From NCBI GenBank assembly GCA_963716115.1, contig CAVQSZ010000029.1, positions 1-64,000 of the forward strand: a stretch of DNA of 64,000 bases, read 5' to 3'. A program made the position numbers and the translations under genes. Below, piece by piece: positions 15,451 to 26,327 of the stretch. Under the pieces are notes generated by a model. That model was given only the letters and a program-made list of their open reading frames with translations. It searched no databases and was not told where the DNA came from. Each line of letters begins with the position of its first letter. The stretch's first letter is position 1. Source of the stretch: AP-15 sp963716115 (lineage in GTDB: Bacteria > Pseudomonadota > Alphaproteobacteria > ATCC43930 > CGMCC-115725).

Positions 15451-16545
15451 ATGGCCGACATCCCGCCACCCCACCCCTCCCCCTGGCCGCGCCGCCGGCC
15501 GGAGCCTGCGGCGCTGGCCGCCGCCGGCCGCTGGGCGGCCGAGCACGAGACGCCGTGGAGCCGCGATCTCGCCCGGATGGTGACCGGCGATTTTTCCGAG
15601 CGCCCGCCGTGGAACGAGACGCTCGGGCCGGTGCGCCCGCGCGGCGGGCCGAACGGCCTGGTGCTGCAAGGCGGCGAGATCGTCGCCGAATGGGGCGATA
15701 CCGCCAGGGTCGACATGACCTTCAGCGTCGCCAAGAGCTATTTGTCGATCCTGGCCGGGCTGGCCTGGGACCGCGGCCTGATCGGCGACCCGGGCGACGA
15801 GGTCCGCCGCACCGTCGACGACGGCGGCTTCGAGCCGCCCCACAACAGCGCCATCACCTGGCGCCACCTGCTGCAGCAGACCTCGGAATGGGAAGGGGTG
15901 CTGTGGGACAAGCCCGACCTCATCGACCGCAACCGTGCGATCGGCGGCCGGCCCGCCGCCGCGGCGAAGGGCGCCCATCGCGAGCTGCGGCCGCCGGGCG
16001 GGTTCTGGGAATACAACGACGTGCGGGTCAACCGCCTCGCGCTCGCCCTGCTGCGGGTCTGGCGCCGGCCGCTGCCGGAGGTCTTCCGCGAGCTGGTCAT
16101 GGACCCGATCGGCGCGTCCTCTGATTGGGAGTGGCACGGCTACCGCAACTCCTGGGTCGAGATCGACGGCCGCCAGGTCCAGTCGGTGTCGGGCGGCGGC
16201 CATTGGGGCGGCGGCGTCTTCATTCACGCGCGCGACCAGGCGCGGCTCGGCCTGATGCTGCTGCGCGGCGGGGTTTGGGGCGGCCGGCGCATCCTCTCCG
16301 AGGCGTGGATCGGGCAAATGCTCGAGCCCTGCCCGCTCTACCCGCAATACGGCTATCTGTGGTGGCTCAACACCGACCACGGGCTTTATCCGAGCGCTTC
16401 GCCGCGGAGCTGGTGCGCGCGCGGAGCCGGCGGCAATTTGACCTGGATCGATCCCGACCACGACCTCGTCGCGGTGCTGCGCTGGACTGACCCCGCGGCG
16501 ATGGACGGCTTCATGAAGCTGACGATTGCGGCGCTCGATGGGTAG
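15451..16545 (+). CDS. Serine hydrolase, class C beta-lactamase-like
   Basis: A 364-residue protein of the beta-lactamase/penicillin-binding-like family. The S-x-x-K motif is in MTFSVAKSYLS, a Tyr-Asn motif in WEYNDVRVNRLAL stands where YxN is expected, and the ending GAGGNLTWIDPDHDLVAVLRW resembles the third motif region of esterase-like members. No signal peptide is visible, which suggests a cytoplasmic esterase or amidase and not a drug-resistance enzyme. It overlaps the following cupin gene by eight bases, so they form one unit. Confidence 0.8.
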   Translation: MADIPPPHPSPWPRRRPEPAALAAAGRWAAEHETPWSRDLARMVTGDFSERPPWNETLGPVRPRGGPNGLVLQGGEIVAEWGDTARVDMTFSVAKSYLSILAGLAWDRGLIGDPGDEVRRTVDDGGFEPPHNSAITWRHLLQQTSEWEGVLWDKPDLIDRNRAIGGRPAAAAKGAHRELRPPGGFWEYNDVRVNRLALALLRVWRRPLPEVFRELVMDPIGASSDWEWHGYRNSWVEIDGRQVQSVSGGGHWGGGVFIHARDQARLGLMLLRGGVWGGRRILSEAWIGQMLEPCPLYPQYGYLWWLNTDHGLYPSASPRSWCARGAGGNLTWIDPDHDLVAVLRWTDPAAMDGFMKLTIAALDG

Positions 16546-16939
16546 CGGCGCCGGGTTTCAAACCAGGCGCATCGCCGCCGCGCCGGACGCGGTTGCGCCC
16601 GACGGCTCGGAGGTGCGCGTCCTGTGCGCCACCTCCCGCGCCGGCATGGCGGTCTTTTCGCTGCCGCCGCAGGCGGTCGCACGGCCAGTCGCCCACCGCA
16701 CGGTCGAGGAAATCTGGTATGTCGTCTCCGGGCATGGCCGCATGTGGCGCCGGCTCGGGCCGCAGCAGGAGACCGTCGACCTCGGCCCCGGCGTCTCGAT
16801 CAGCCTGCCGACCGGCGCGCATTTCCAGTTTCGCTGCGACGGGCTCGAGCCGCTGATCATCGTCGGAGCGACGACGCCGCCCTGGCCCGGAGCCGGGGAG
16901 GCCTACGGCGTCGAGGGGGTGTGGGCTGCGACGCTATAG
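16538..16939 (+). CDS. Cupin-domain protein
   Basis: A 133-residue small beta-barrel protein. HRTVEEIWYVVSGHGRMW matches cupin motif 1 and GVSISLPTGAHFQFRCDG matches motif 2, with a partial set of metal ligands (His, Glu and a later His). The ATG at 16538 overlaps the serine hydrolase stop. Substrate unknown; a sugar- or acid-modifying enzyme or a sensor is possible. It belongs to the same unit as the serine hydrolase. Confidence 0.75.
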   Translation: MGSGAGFQTRRIAAAPDAVAPDGSEVRVLCATSRAGMAVFSLPPQAVARPVAHRTVEEIWYVVSGHGRMWRRLGPQQETVDLGPGVSISLPTGAHFQFRCDGLEPLIIVGATTPPWPGAGEAYGVEGVWAATL

Positions 16940-17008
16940 GCGGCGGCCCGCGCTTGTCGCCGCGTCCGTTCCACTCCAGACTGACGCCGCCAATCGAGGA
17001 ACGCGGCG

Positions 17009-18215
17009 ATGAAAAACACCTCGGCGGCCCACAGCGGCCGCCACTTTCTGCAGATCCCCGGCCCGACCAACGTGCCGGACCGGGTATTGCGCGCGATCGC
17101 GATGCCGACGATCGACCACCGCGGCCCGGAATTCGCCGAGCTCGGCAAGGAAATCGTCGCCGGCATGAGGCGGGTCTTCCAGACCGACGGGACCGTCGTC
17201 GTCTACCCCTCCTCCGGCACCGGGGCCTGGGAGGCGGCGCTTGCCAACGCCTTGTCGCCGGGCGACCGGGTGCTGATGTACGAGACCGGGCACTTCGCGA
17301 CCCTGTGGCGGCAGATGGCGACGCGGCTCGGGCTCGACATCGACTTCGTCGCGGGCGACTGGCGCCATGGGGTCGACCCGGATATGGTCGAGCAGAAGCT
17401 CGCGGCCGATACGGCGCACATGGTCAAGGCCGTGTGCGTCGTCCACAACGAGACCTCGACCGGGGTCAGGAGCCGCATCCCCGAGATCCGCGCGGCGATC
17501 GACCGCGCGCGCCACCCGGCGCTGTTGATGGTCGACACGATCTCCTCGCTCGCCTCGGTCGATTACCGGCACGACGAATGGCGGGTCGACGTCAGCGTCG
17601 GCGGCTCGCAGAAGGGGCTGATGCTGCCGCCGGGGCTGGGCTTCAACGCGGTCTCGAAAAAGGCGCTCGCCGCCGCCAAGACGGCGCGGCTGCCGCGCTC
17701 CTACTGGGACTGGGAGGCGATGCAGGAGACCGGGCGCAGCGGCTTCTTTCCGTACACGCCAGCGACCAACCTGCTGTACGGCCTTCGCGAATCGTTGACG
17801 ATGCTGCTCGACGAGGAGGGCCTCGACGCCGTCTTCCAGCGCCACGCGCGCCACGCCGAGGCGACCCGCCGGGCGGTCGCCGGCTGGGGCCTCGAAACCG
17901 TGTGCGCCGACCCGCAGCGAGCATTCCAACTCGCTGACCGCGGTCATGACGCCGAGCGGGTACGACGCCGACCGGCTGCGCGAGATCGTCCTCGACGCTT
18001 TCGACATGTCGCTGGGCACCGGCCTCGGCAGGTTGCGCGGCAAGGTCTTCCGCATCGGCCATCTCGGCCATTTCAACGACCTGATGCTGTGCGGCGCGTT
18101 GAGCGGGGTCGAGATGGGGCTGCACCGGGCCGGCGTCCCACACCGCGCCGGCGGCGTCGCCGCCGCGCTCGAATATCTGGGGGCGGCGGAATTCGATCGG
18201 CCGCCGCCGGCGTGA
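17009..18215 (+). pseudogene. Class V aminotransferase (serine-glyoxylate type), one +1 frameshift
   Basis: The first frame (17009 to about 17914) encodes MKNTSAAHSGRHFLQIPGPTN, PSSGTGAWEAAL, HNETSTGVRSRI, VDTISSLASVDY and GGSQKGLMLPPG with the PLP lysine. This matches the alanine/serine-glyoxylate aminotransferase group. At C17915 one extra base shifts the frame; reading on one base later gives SEHSNSLTAVMTPSGYD and GTGLGRLRGKVFRIGHLGH, the normal C terminus, ending at 18215. The total of about 400 residues is standard. Either an assembly insertion or a young pseudogene. Expected reaction: transfer of an amino group from serine or alanine to glyoxylate. Confidence 0.8.
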
Positions 18216-18312
18216 CCATTATTCGTTATTCCCGCGAAAGCGCAGGGCTGTCCGGGGAAAATTAGGATGCAATCTACAATGAGTTATCTCTGCCTGCTGG
18301 TACGCGATCGTC

Positions 18313-18392
18313 ATGGCCGGACCTGATCCGGCCATCCACGGATGCAGGTTGCGGTGTCCGAAGACAGGGATGGCCGTGTCGAGCACGGCCAT
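18313..18392. repeat. Paired palindromes (BIME-like) in an intergenic region
   Basis: Two hairpins in opposite orientation: ATGGCCGGA/TCCGGCCAT (18313-18335) and ATGGCCGTG/CACGGCCAT (18370-18392), bounded by CGTCATGG and CCATGACG. A fragment of another palindrome family (TTATTCCCGCGAAAGCG) is at about 18226-18242. The whole 18216-18510 gap between the aminotransferase and the hydratase holds only such repeats and the GGAAGGGG site before 18511. Confidence 0.75.
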
Positions 18393-18510
18393 GACGACTT
18401 TCAACCGGATTTGATTCTGCGGACAACCCTGCGCAAAAGCGGGATCCCGGGCGACAGGCTAAGCGCTTGATTGGTTCAGATCGGGTGCGCAAGCCGGAAG
18501 GGGTGAAGAG

Positions 18511-19270
18511 ATGGAGCACGATCAGGTCGAAGAGGCCGCCCGCCTGCTGGCGACGGCGCGCGGCGGGACGCCGCTCCCCGAGCTGCCGCAGGGCTGCCGG
18601 CCGCGGGCGGACGCCGACGCCAATCAAATCCAGGATGCGGTGATCCGCCGGCTCGGCGAGACCGCGGGCGGCTGGAAGGTCGGCGTCGGCGACGGCTTCG
18701 AGCGCGGGTTTTTGCGCCCCGATCTACGCGCGGATGATCCGGCCGAGCCCCGCCTCCTACACCGCCGCGGAGCTGCGGCTGATCGGGATCGAGGGGGAAA
18801 TCGCCTTCCGGCTAGGCCGTGACCTGCCGGTGCGCGCGGCGCCCTACGACCGCGCCGAGGTCAGCGCCGGGGCGACAATGCACCCGGCCATCGAGGTCGT
18901 CGATTCGCGCTACGCGGATTTCCGCTCGCAGGACCGCCTGTCGATCCTCGCCGACAATTTTTCGAATGGCGGGCTCGTCTACGGCGCCGCCGTGCCGGGG
19001 TGGGAATCGCTCGATCTTGCGCGTACGACGATCAAAATCGCCGAGGACGGCGCGCCCTTCGCCGACAGCAGCGGCGGGGCCGCCCGCGACCCGGTGGCGG
19101 CCCTCGTCGAATTCGCCAACCTGATGCGGGAGCGCGGCGGCGTGAAGGCGGGAACCTTCGTCACCACCGGGTCGTGGACCGGCATGGTCTTCACCGCGCG
19201 CGGCCGCCGCATCGCCGCCGATTTCGGCCCGCTCGGCCGTGTCGAGATCGCCTTCCCGGCCGGCGGTTGA
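18511..19270 (+). pseudogene. 2-keto-4-pentenoate hydratase-like gene, one +1 frameshift
   Basis: The first frame gives MEHDQVEEAARLLATARGG, then AIQDAVIRR-like text and GGWKVGVG. A run of five T at 18709-18713 shifts it; with four T the frame joins APIYARMIRPSP and continues IGIEGEIAFRLGRDL, MHPAIEVVDSRYADF, DNFSNGGLVYG and TFVTTGSWTGM to 19270. These are signatures of the fumarylacetoacetase-like hydratases (MhpD/BphH type) that add water to 2-oxopent-4-enoates in aromatic meta-cleavage pathways. Homopolymer insertion makes an assembly error likely. The stop overlaps the cytochrome b561 start (TTGA). Confidence 0.78.
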
Positions 19271-19854
19271 CGGCCGCCGCCGCCGGTGCGCCGGCCTATG
19301 ACGGCGTCGCCCGCGCGATCCACTGGCTCGTCGCGGCGCTTGCCGTCACCGTCGTCGCGCTCGGTTGGTCGATGGTTGCAGCGCCGCGCAACACGCCCGC
19401 CCGCGATCTCTTGCTGTTGCTGCACCGTTCGGTCGGGCTGACGATCCTCGCGGCGATGGTGGTGCGAACCCTCTGGCGCTGGCGCCGGCCGCCGCCGCCG
19501 TTGCCGCCGCACTTGCGCCGCATCGAGGCCGGTCTCGCGCATCTGACGCATCTGGTGCTATATGTGATCTTTATCGTGATGCCGATCGCGGGCTACGTGA
19601 ACGCCGCCGCGGCGGGCCACGCGGTCGGCTTTTTCGGGTTGTTCTCGATCCCGCCGCTGCTGCCGGAGAACCCGCGGCTGTCGCAGATGGCGATCGCGGC
19701 TCACTTGGTCGGCCAGTATTTCGTCTATCTGTTCGTCGCCCTGCACGTCGCGGGCGCGCTCCTCCACGGCGTGATCAGGCGCGACGGCGTGCTCGGGCGA
19801 ATGGCCCCGCTGCGCCGCCGGGCCTGGGGACCGGTCACGCCGTCTCGGCGCTGA
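19267..19854 (+). CDS. Cytochrome b561-type membrane protein
   Basis: About 195 residues with four transmembrane helices. Heme-ligand histidines lie in ARAIHWLVAALAV, LLLLHRSVGLT, LAHLTHLVLYVIF and LFVALHVAGALLHG, the normal four-helix di-heme pattern. The opening YDGVARAIHWLV is characteristic. The likely start is TTG at 19267, overlapping the hydratase stop; no ATG or GTG lies between it and the first helix. It is a b-type electron carrier between quinol and periplasmic acceptors; the partner is unknown. Its 3' end overlaps the convergent DUF2794 gene by 20 bases. Confidence 0.85.
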   Translation: MTAAAAGAPAYDGVARAIHWLVAALAVTVVALGWSMVAAPRNTPARDLLLLLHRSVGLTILAAMVVRTLWRWRRPPPPLPPHLRRIEAGLAHLTHLVLYVIFIVMPIAGYVNAAAAGHAVGFFGLFSIPPLLPENPRLSQMAIAAHLVGQYFVYLFVALHVAGALLHGVIRRDGVLGRMAPLRRRAWGPVTPSRR

Positions 19855-20194
19855 CCAGGCTCAGGCGGGCGCCGAAGAAATCGAGCGCCTCGGCGAGGCT
19901 GCGCGCCACCCGCAGCTTCTGCCGGCCGCTCTGGACGATGAACTCGGTCGGCCGCGCCGCCGAGGGCGCCGTCTTGACGATGCGGTAGAGCGGCGCCTCC
20001 TGGGTGTGCCGGAACACCGAGAACAGCGCCACCCCGTCGCGATGGTCGATCGCGTAGTCGCGCCACACGCCGCGGATCACGTGCCGGCTGTAGAGGCCGA
20101 GCAGCTGATTGAGCTCGGAACGGGTAAAGTACAAGGTTCGTTGCCGCGACCGATAATCGCCGAGGGCCAAGACCGTCGCGCTCTTCCGGCTCAT
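19835..20194 (-). CDS. DUF2794 protein
   Basis: A 119-residue protein. YFTRSELNQLLGLYSRHVIRG, WRDYAIDH and LFSVFRHTQEAPLYRIVK are the signature blocks of DUF2794, a family essentially confined to Alphaproteobacteria. Function unknown; no membrane segment. It supports the taxonomic placement of the contig. Divergent from the yfgM-bamB-der operon, with a 176-base gap for two promoters. Confidence 0.88.
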   Translation of the reverse strand: MSRKSATVLALGDYRSRQRTLYFTRSELNQLLGLYSRHVIRGVWRDYAIDHRDGVALFSVFRHTQEAPLYRIVKTAPSAARPTEFIVQSGRQKLRVARSLAEALDFFGARLSLVSAETA

Positions 20195-20370
20195 CGCTGT
20201 CCATCGCCGCCTGCTGCCGGGACGCAGTGTTCCCGATTTCGCCGGTGGCGTCCAGCCCGCCGGACGCGCTTTTCCGCATGGCCGGCGCCGCCGCCGGCGC
20301 GGTGCGATTTGCCTCCGCCGGGGCGAGGCGATATGGTGCGGGCCAGCGGCGAGGGCGGATCGGGGCCTGT

Positions 20371-21012
20371 GTGAGCGACATCTTTCGCGAGATCGACGAG
20401 GAGCTTCGTCGAGACAACCTGCTCAAGCTCTGGTCGAAATACGGGCGCTATGTGCTGGGTCTGGCGGTAGTGGCGGTGGCGGTCGCCGGCGGCGTCGTCG
20501 CGTGGCGCAGCCATCTGGCGTCCGAGCGCGCTGCGCAGTCCACCCGCTATGCCGAAGCGCTCGCCCTCGCGGCCGGCGGCAAGGAGGCGGAAGCCGCGAA
20601 GATCTTCGGCGCGATCGGGGCGGAAGGCGGCGGCTATGCCGCTCTCGCGCCGTTCGAGGACGCCGCGTTGCTGGCCAAGTCGGGGGACCGCAAGGGGGCC
20701 ATCGCGACATATGACCGCATCGCGGCATCGGGCGCGCCCGGCCCCGCCTTTCGCGATCTGGCGATCCTGCTTTCGGTGATGCAGGGGACCGCCGACGCCG
20801 ATCCGCAGGCGACGATCGAGCGTCTGGCGCCATTGACCGCCGCCGGCAATCCGTGGCGGCCGACCGCGGTCGAGCTGACCGCGGCGGCGCGGCTCAAATC
20901 CGGCGACAGCAAGGCGGCGCTCGACCTCTACAAGAGCCTCGCCGACGATCTGGCCGCGCCGCAGGGCGTGCGCGCCCGCGCCGCCGAAATGGCGGCGGCG
21001 CTCGCCTCCTGA
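20371..21012 (+). CDS. YfgM-like tetratricopeptide membrane protein
   Basis: A 213-residue protein starting with GTG at 20371 (MSDIFREIDEELRRDNLLKL). One transmembrane helix at residues about 29-48 (YVLGLAVVAVAVAGGVVAW) is followed by periplasmic helical repeats (TPR_21/DUF2133 type; LALAAGGKEAEAAKIF, ALLAKSGDRKGAIATYDRI, LKSGDSKAALDLYKSL). YfgM is an accessory of the Sec translocon and periplasmic chaperones. It is followed after 19 bases by bamB and then der, a standard alphaproteobacterial block. Confidence 0.87.
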   Translation: MSDIFREIDEELRRDNLLKLWSKYGRYVLGLAVVAVAVAGGVVAWRSHLASERAAQSTRYAEALALAAGGKEAEAAKIFGAIGAEGGGYAALAPFEDAALLAKSGDRKGAIATYDRIAASGAPGPAFRDLAILLSVMQGTADADPQATIERLAPLTAAGNPWRPTAVELTAAARLKSGDSKAALDLYKSLADDLAAPQGVRARAAEMAAALAS

Positions 21013-21031
21013 TCTTACGATTGACGCCGGG

Positions 21032-22345
21032 ATGACAAGGCGGGCCTTCGCCTCGCTCCTGCTCGTCGCGTTCGTCGCCGGCGGGTGCAGCTGGTTCGAA
21101 AGCAAGAAGACGCCGTTGCCGGGCGAGCGGATCTCGGTGCTCAGCCTCGACCGCCAGCTCGAGCCCGATCCGGGTCTCGCCAAGATCCCGATCAGCCTGC
21201 CGCGGCCCATGGTCAACCCCGACTGGCCGCAGCCCGGCGGGTATCCGAACCACGCCATGCAGCATTTGGCGCTGCCCGACACGCTCTCGCAGGCGTGGAA
21301 GGTTGACCTTGGAGAGGGCTCGTCGCGCTATACCCGGGTGCTCGCGCAGCCGATCGTGGCCAATGGCCGGGTCTATGCGATGGATGGCGGGGTCGCGCTC
21401 AGCGCCCTCGACGCGGCGACCGGAAATCGGTTGTGGCAGGTCGACCTCAAGCCCGAGGAGGAGCGCGGCAACTCGTTCGGCGGCGGTCCGGCGTTCTGGA
21501 ACGACCGTCTCTACGTCTCGACCGGCTATGCCGAGGTCGTGGCGCTCGATCCGGCGGACGGCAGGGTGATCTGGAGAAAGGGCGTCGGCGCCCCGGTGCG
21601 CAGCGGCCCGACGGTGGTGGACGGGCGCATCTACGTCGTCACCGTCGAAAACGAGCTGGTCGCGCTCGCCGCCGACGACGGCAGGCGGCTGTGGACCCAC
21701 AATGGCCTGCCGGAATCCGCGGGCCTGCTCGGCAGCGCCAGCCCCGCGGTCGAAGGCGAGGTCGTCGTCGTGCCCTATTCGTCGGGCGAGCTGTACGCGC
21801 TGACGGTCGAGAACGGGCGGCCGCTGTGGTCCGACAATCTCGCGGCGACGCGCGCCGCCGACGCGGTCTCGGCGCTCGCCGGCATCCGCGGGCGGCCGGT
21901 CATCGACCGCGGCCGCGTCTTCGCCTCGAGCCACAGCGGCCGGATGGTCGCGATCAACCTGCGCTCCGGCGACCGGGTGTGGGAGCAGGACATCGGCAGC
22001 ACGCACGGCCCCTGGGTCGCCGGCGACTACGTCTTCATCCTGTCGAACGACAACGAGCTGCTTTGCCTGACGCGCGACGAAGGCAAGGTCCGCTGGGTGC
22101 GCCAGCTGCCGAGCTGGCGCAACCTGAAGAAGAAGGAAAACCCGATCGAGTGGGCCGGGCCGGTGCTGGGCGGCGATCGGCTGATCGTCCTCTCCTCGGA
22201 TGGCGAGGCGATATCCATATCACCCTATACCGGCGAGCCGCTGGGCCGGATCGAGATCCGGGCCGGCGCCTATCTCGCGCCGATCATCGCCGACAACACG
22301 CTCTATGTGCTGACCGACGACGCCACCCTTACCGCCTACCGCTGA
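21032..22345 (+). CDS. bamB: Outer-membrane assembly lipoprotein BamB
   Basis: A 437-residue lipoprotein. The signal peptide ends in the lipobox VAGGC (Cys about residue 19). The rest is an eight-bladed PQQ-type beta-propeller with repeats such as GRVYAMDGGVALSALDAATG, LYVSTGYAEVVALDPADGRVIW, IYVVTVENELVALAADDGRRLW and ELYALTVENGRPLWSDN. It is the scaffold of the BAM complex that inserts beta-barrel proteins in the outer membrane. Position between yfgM and der confirms the assignment. Confidence 0.92.
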   Translation: MTRRAFASLLLVAFVAGGCSWFESKKTPLPGERISVLSLDRQLEPDPGLAKIPISLPRPMVNPDWPQPGGYPNHAMQHLALPDTLSQAWKVDLGEGSSRYTRVLAQPIVANGRVYAMDGGVALSALDAATGNRLWQVDLKPEEERGNSFGGGPAFWNDRLYVSTGYAEVVALDPADGRVIWRKGVGAPVRSGPTVVDGRIYVVTVENELVALAADDGRRLWTHNGLPESAGLLGSASPAVEGEVVVVPYSSGELYALTVENGRPLWSDNLAATRAADAVSALAGIRGRPVIDRGRVFASSHSGRMVAINLRSGDRVWEQDIGSTHGPWVAGDYVFILSNDNELLCLTRDEGKVRWVRQLPSWRNLKKKENPIEWAGPVLGGDRLIVLSSDGEAISISPYTGEPLGRIEIRAGAYLAPIIADNTLYVLTDDATLTAYR

Positions 22346-22375
22346 ACCGACCGGCGGTTGGGCCGGGCTGCCCCG

Positions 22376-23713
22376 ATGAGCTTTGCCGTCGCCATCCTCG
22401 GACGGCCGAACGTCGGCAAGTCCACCTTGTTCAACCGGCTCGTCGGCCGGCGCCTCGCGCTCGTCGACGACACCCCCGGGCTGACCCGCGACCGCCGCGA
22501 GGGCGAGGGGCGGATCGCCGATCTCGGCTTTCGCGTCATCGACACGGCCGGGTTGGAGGAGGCCGCCCCCTCCTCGCTGGCCGGGCGGATGCGGTCGCAG
22601 ACCGAGCAGGCGCTCGACGCGGCCGATGTGGCGCTCCTCGTCATCGACGCGCGCGCGGGCGTCACCGAGGCCGACCGCCATTTCGCCGCCTGGCTGCGGC
22701 GCAGCGGCAAGCCGGTCGTGCTGGTCGCCAACAAGGCCGAGGGACGCGCCCCGCCCCCAGGCGTGGGCGAAGCCTACCGGCTCGGCCTCGGCGACCCGGC
22801 GCCGATCTCGGCCGAGCACGGCGAGGGGCTGGCGGAGCTCTACGAGCGGCTGCTGCCGTTCGCGCACGCCCCCTCGGCCGCCGCGGAAGCCGCGCAGCGG
22901 GACAGGCCGCTGCTGCTCGCCGTCGTCGGCCGCCCCAACGTCGGCAAATCCACCCTGGTCAACCGGCTCGTCGGCGAGGAGCGGCTGTTGACCGGCCCCG
23001 AAGCCGGGATCACCCGCGACGCGATCGCCGTCGACTGGGCCTGGCGCGGCCGTCCGATCCGCCTCGTCGACACCGCCGGGCTGCGCCGCCGGCCTCGGGT
23101 CGAGGGCAAGCTCGAGCAGCTTTCGGTCGGCGACGCGTTGCGCGCGATTCGCTTCGCCGAGACCGTGATCGTGGTCACCGACGCGCAGCAGCCGCTCGAG
23201 CGCCAGGATTTGACGATCACAAGGCTGGTCGAGGAGGAAGGCAGGGCGGTCGTGCTGGCGGCCAGCAAGTGGGACGCCGTCGCCGATCGGCCGGCGCTGC
23301 TGAAACGGCTGCGCGAGCAGCTGACCGCATCGCTCCCCCAGCTTCAGGGCGTGGCCCTGATCCCGGTGTCGGGGCTGACCGGCCTCGGCCTCGACGCGAT
23401 GATGGCGGCGGTCGGCGCGGCCGCGGAGGTGTGGAACCGGCGGGTTTCGACCGGGGACTTGAACCGCTGGCTGACCAAGGCGCAGGAACGGCACCCGCCG
23501 CCGCTCGTCGGCGGTCGGCGGCTGCGATTGCGCTACATGACCCAGGTCAACACCCGCCCGCCGAGCTTCGCCCTCTTCGTCTCCAAGCCGGGCGAGCTTC
23601 CGGACGCCTACCGGCGCTATCTCGTCAATTCGCTGCGCCAGAATTTCGATCTCCCCGGAACCCCGATCCGCGTGATGCTGCGCAAGGGCCGGAACCCTTA
23701 CGACACGCGGTGA
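22376..23713 (+). CDS. der: Ribosome-assembly GTPase Der (EngA)
   Basis: A 445-residue protein with two tandem GTPase domains and a C-terminal KH-like domain, needed for 50S subunit maturation. Domain 1: GRPNVGKSTLFNRL, DTPGLTRDR, DTAGLEE and NKAEG. Domain 2: GRPNVGKSTLVNRL, GITRDAI, DTAGLRRR and SKWD. The second G4 motif reads SKWD where NKWD is normal; that Asn usually contacts the guanine base. The KH domain has LRYMTQVNTRPPSFALF and ends GRNPYDTR. The ATG at 22376 is 30 bases after bamB. Confidence 0.93.
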   Translation: MSFAVAILGRPNVGKSTLFNRLVGRRLALVDDTPGLTRDRREGEGRIADLGFRVIDTAGLEEAAPSSLAGRMRSQTEQALDAADVALLVIDARAGVTEADRHFAAWLRRSGKPVVLVANKAEGRAPPPGVGEAYRLGLGDPAPISAEHGEGLAELYERLLPFAHAPSAAAEAAQRDRPLLLAVVGRPNVGKSTLVNRLVGEERLLTGPEAGITRDAIAVDWAWRGRPIRLVDTAGLRRRPRVEGKLEQLSVGDALRAIRFAETVIVVTDAQQPLERQDLTITRLVEEEGRAVVLAASKWDAVADRPALLKRLREQLTASLPQLQGVALIPVSGLTGLGLDAMMAAVGAAAEVWNRRVSTGDLNRWLTKAQERHPPPLVGGRRLRLRYMTQVNTRPPSFALFVSKPGELPDAYRRYLVNSLRQNFDLPGTPIRVMLRKGRNPYDTR

Positions 23714-23740
23714 GGAAGCAGGGTTCGCCGGCGGCGTCGG

Positions 23741-24166
23741 CTATTGGTGGAGGTCGGCGGGCCCGACGATGCGGTCGATCGCGTCGGTGGCGACGCCGTA
23801 GAGCTTGGCGACTTGCGCCCGCGTCATGCCGTAACTGGTCAAGGCGCGGATGCGCCCGAACTGGCTGGGCGGTATCTCCGGCGTCTCGCGCCCGGCCGGC
23901 AGGCGCCGCTGCCGCCGCGGCTCGGCCGGGCGCTCCTCTTTCGGCGCGCTCGCCGGCGCCAGCGACGGGATCATGATGATTCGCGGCTGCCGCCGGGGCG
24001 GCTGCTCCGCCGCCGGCGGGGCGTTCGCAAAACCGGGCGCCGCCGGGGCGGCTCGCCATTTCGGCTTGAACAGCTCCTCGGCCGCCTGGCGGGCGCGGCT
24101 GATGCGTTCGCGATCGCCATCGGCGGTCGATGCGGGCCTGTCGGTCGGCAAGCACAGCTCCAGCAC
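23741..24166 (-). CDS. Unknown protein with C-terminal HTH-like segment
   Basis: A 141-residue protein. The first 90 residues are Pro/Arg/Ala-rich and probably disordered. The end (FGRIRALTSYGMTRAQVAKLYGVATDAIDRIVG) looks like a compact helix-turn-helix of the kind found in resolvase or sigma-like linkers. Convergent with der (27-base gap). I do not recognise a named family. It is divergent from comM, with a 239-base gap. Confidence 0.55.
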   Translation of the reverse strand: MLELCLPTDRPASTADGDRERISRARQAAEELFKPKWRAAPAAPGFANAPPAAEQPPRRQPRIIMIPSLAPASAPKEERPAEPRRQRRLPAGRETPEIPPSQFGRIRALTSYGMTRAQVAKLYGVATDAIDRIVGPADLHQ

Positions 24167-24405
24167 AGTTTAGTTGCCGCCAGCGCGGCTACTCTTCGAC
24201 GTTAACGAATTTTATGGGCGCTCGCAAGGCAGGCGACCGCGGTCGCGGCGTCTTTCCTTCGGCGCCGGCGCGACTGCGGCTGTTGAATTCTCGATAGGGC
24301 GCACGCACCGGACCCGTCGCCCCGCTCGCGACGGCAATTTCGCGACTGGCGTCGTTGCGCCGGCGCACATACAATCATAAGGCGCTCAAAAGGACGGACG
24401 GGGGC

Positions 24406-25936
<1,531 letters not shown>

Positions 25937-26054
25937 CGGCTCGACGGAACTCCCATGCGCGCCGCGCATGGCGCCCCTGCCCGCGGCGACGGATCGTCTG
26001 TCGTTACAAACCGTTGGACTTTTGTCATCGTTCAAGTGCTAAGCGGTACGAATT

Positions 26055-26261
26055 GTGACGGACGAGCGCCCCATGCGGCACGAAAGCACGGCAGAGATCG
26101 ACCAGAACCCGCAGGCTGATGTCGCGGATGCAGGGGTCGACGCGCGGATCGCCGACTTTCTCGACGGCAGGACGCACGGCGAAACGCTCCTCCACGCGCT
26201 CTACGACCACGTCCTCGACGAGCCGATCCCGGAACGGATGCGGGCGTTGCTCGGCGGGTGA
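26055..26261 (+). CDS. NepR-like anti-sigma factor
   Basis: A 68-residue protein starting with GTG (an ATG at 26073 is possible). The C-terminal helix LLHALYDHVLDEPIPERMRALL follows the NepR pattern LxxxYDxVLxEPVPxRFxxLL. NepR binds and blocks the general-stress sigma factor EcfG until PhyR displaces it. Here neither phyR nor an ecfG gene is adjacent, so this may be a second, orphan NepR or a related regulator. The N terminus is acidic and polar, as expected for the disordered arm. Confidence 0.55.
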   Translation: MTDERPMRHESTAEIDQNPQADVADAGVDARIADFLDGRTHGETLLHALYDHVLDEPIPERMRALLGG

Positions 26262-26327
26262 GCCGGCGGGTGGCGGGCTGATCTTCCTGCCGGCGCCAAG
26301 CGATGCTATCCTCCGAACCGGAGGATT

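Noticed and set aside
15451..16545. A beta-lactam resistance gene
   Set aside because: The fold is beta-lactamase-like, but there is no signal peptide and the second and third motifs match esterase-type serine hydrolases better.
16538..16939. A functional link between the two cupin genes (16538 and 33234)
   Set aside because: They share only the generic fold motifs and lie in unrelated contexts.
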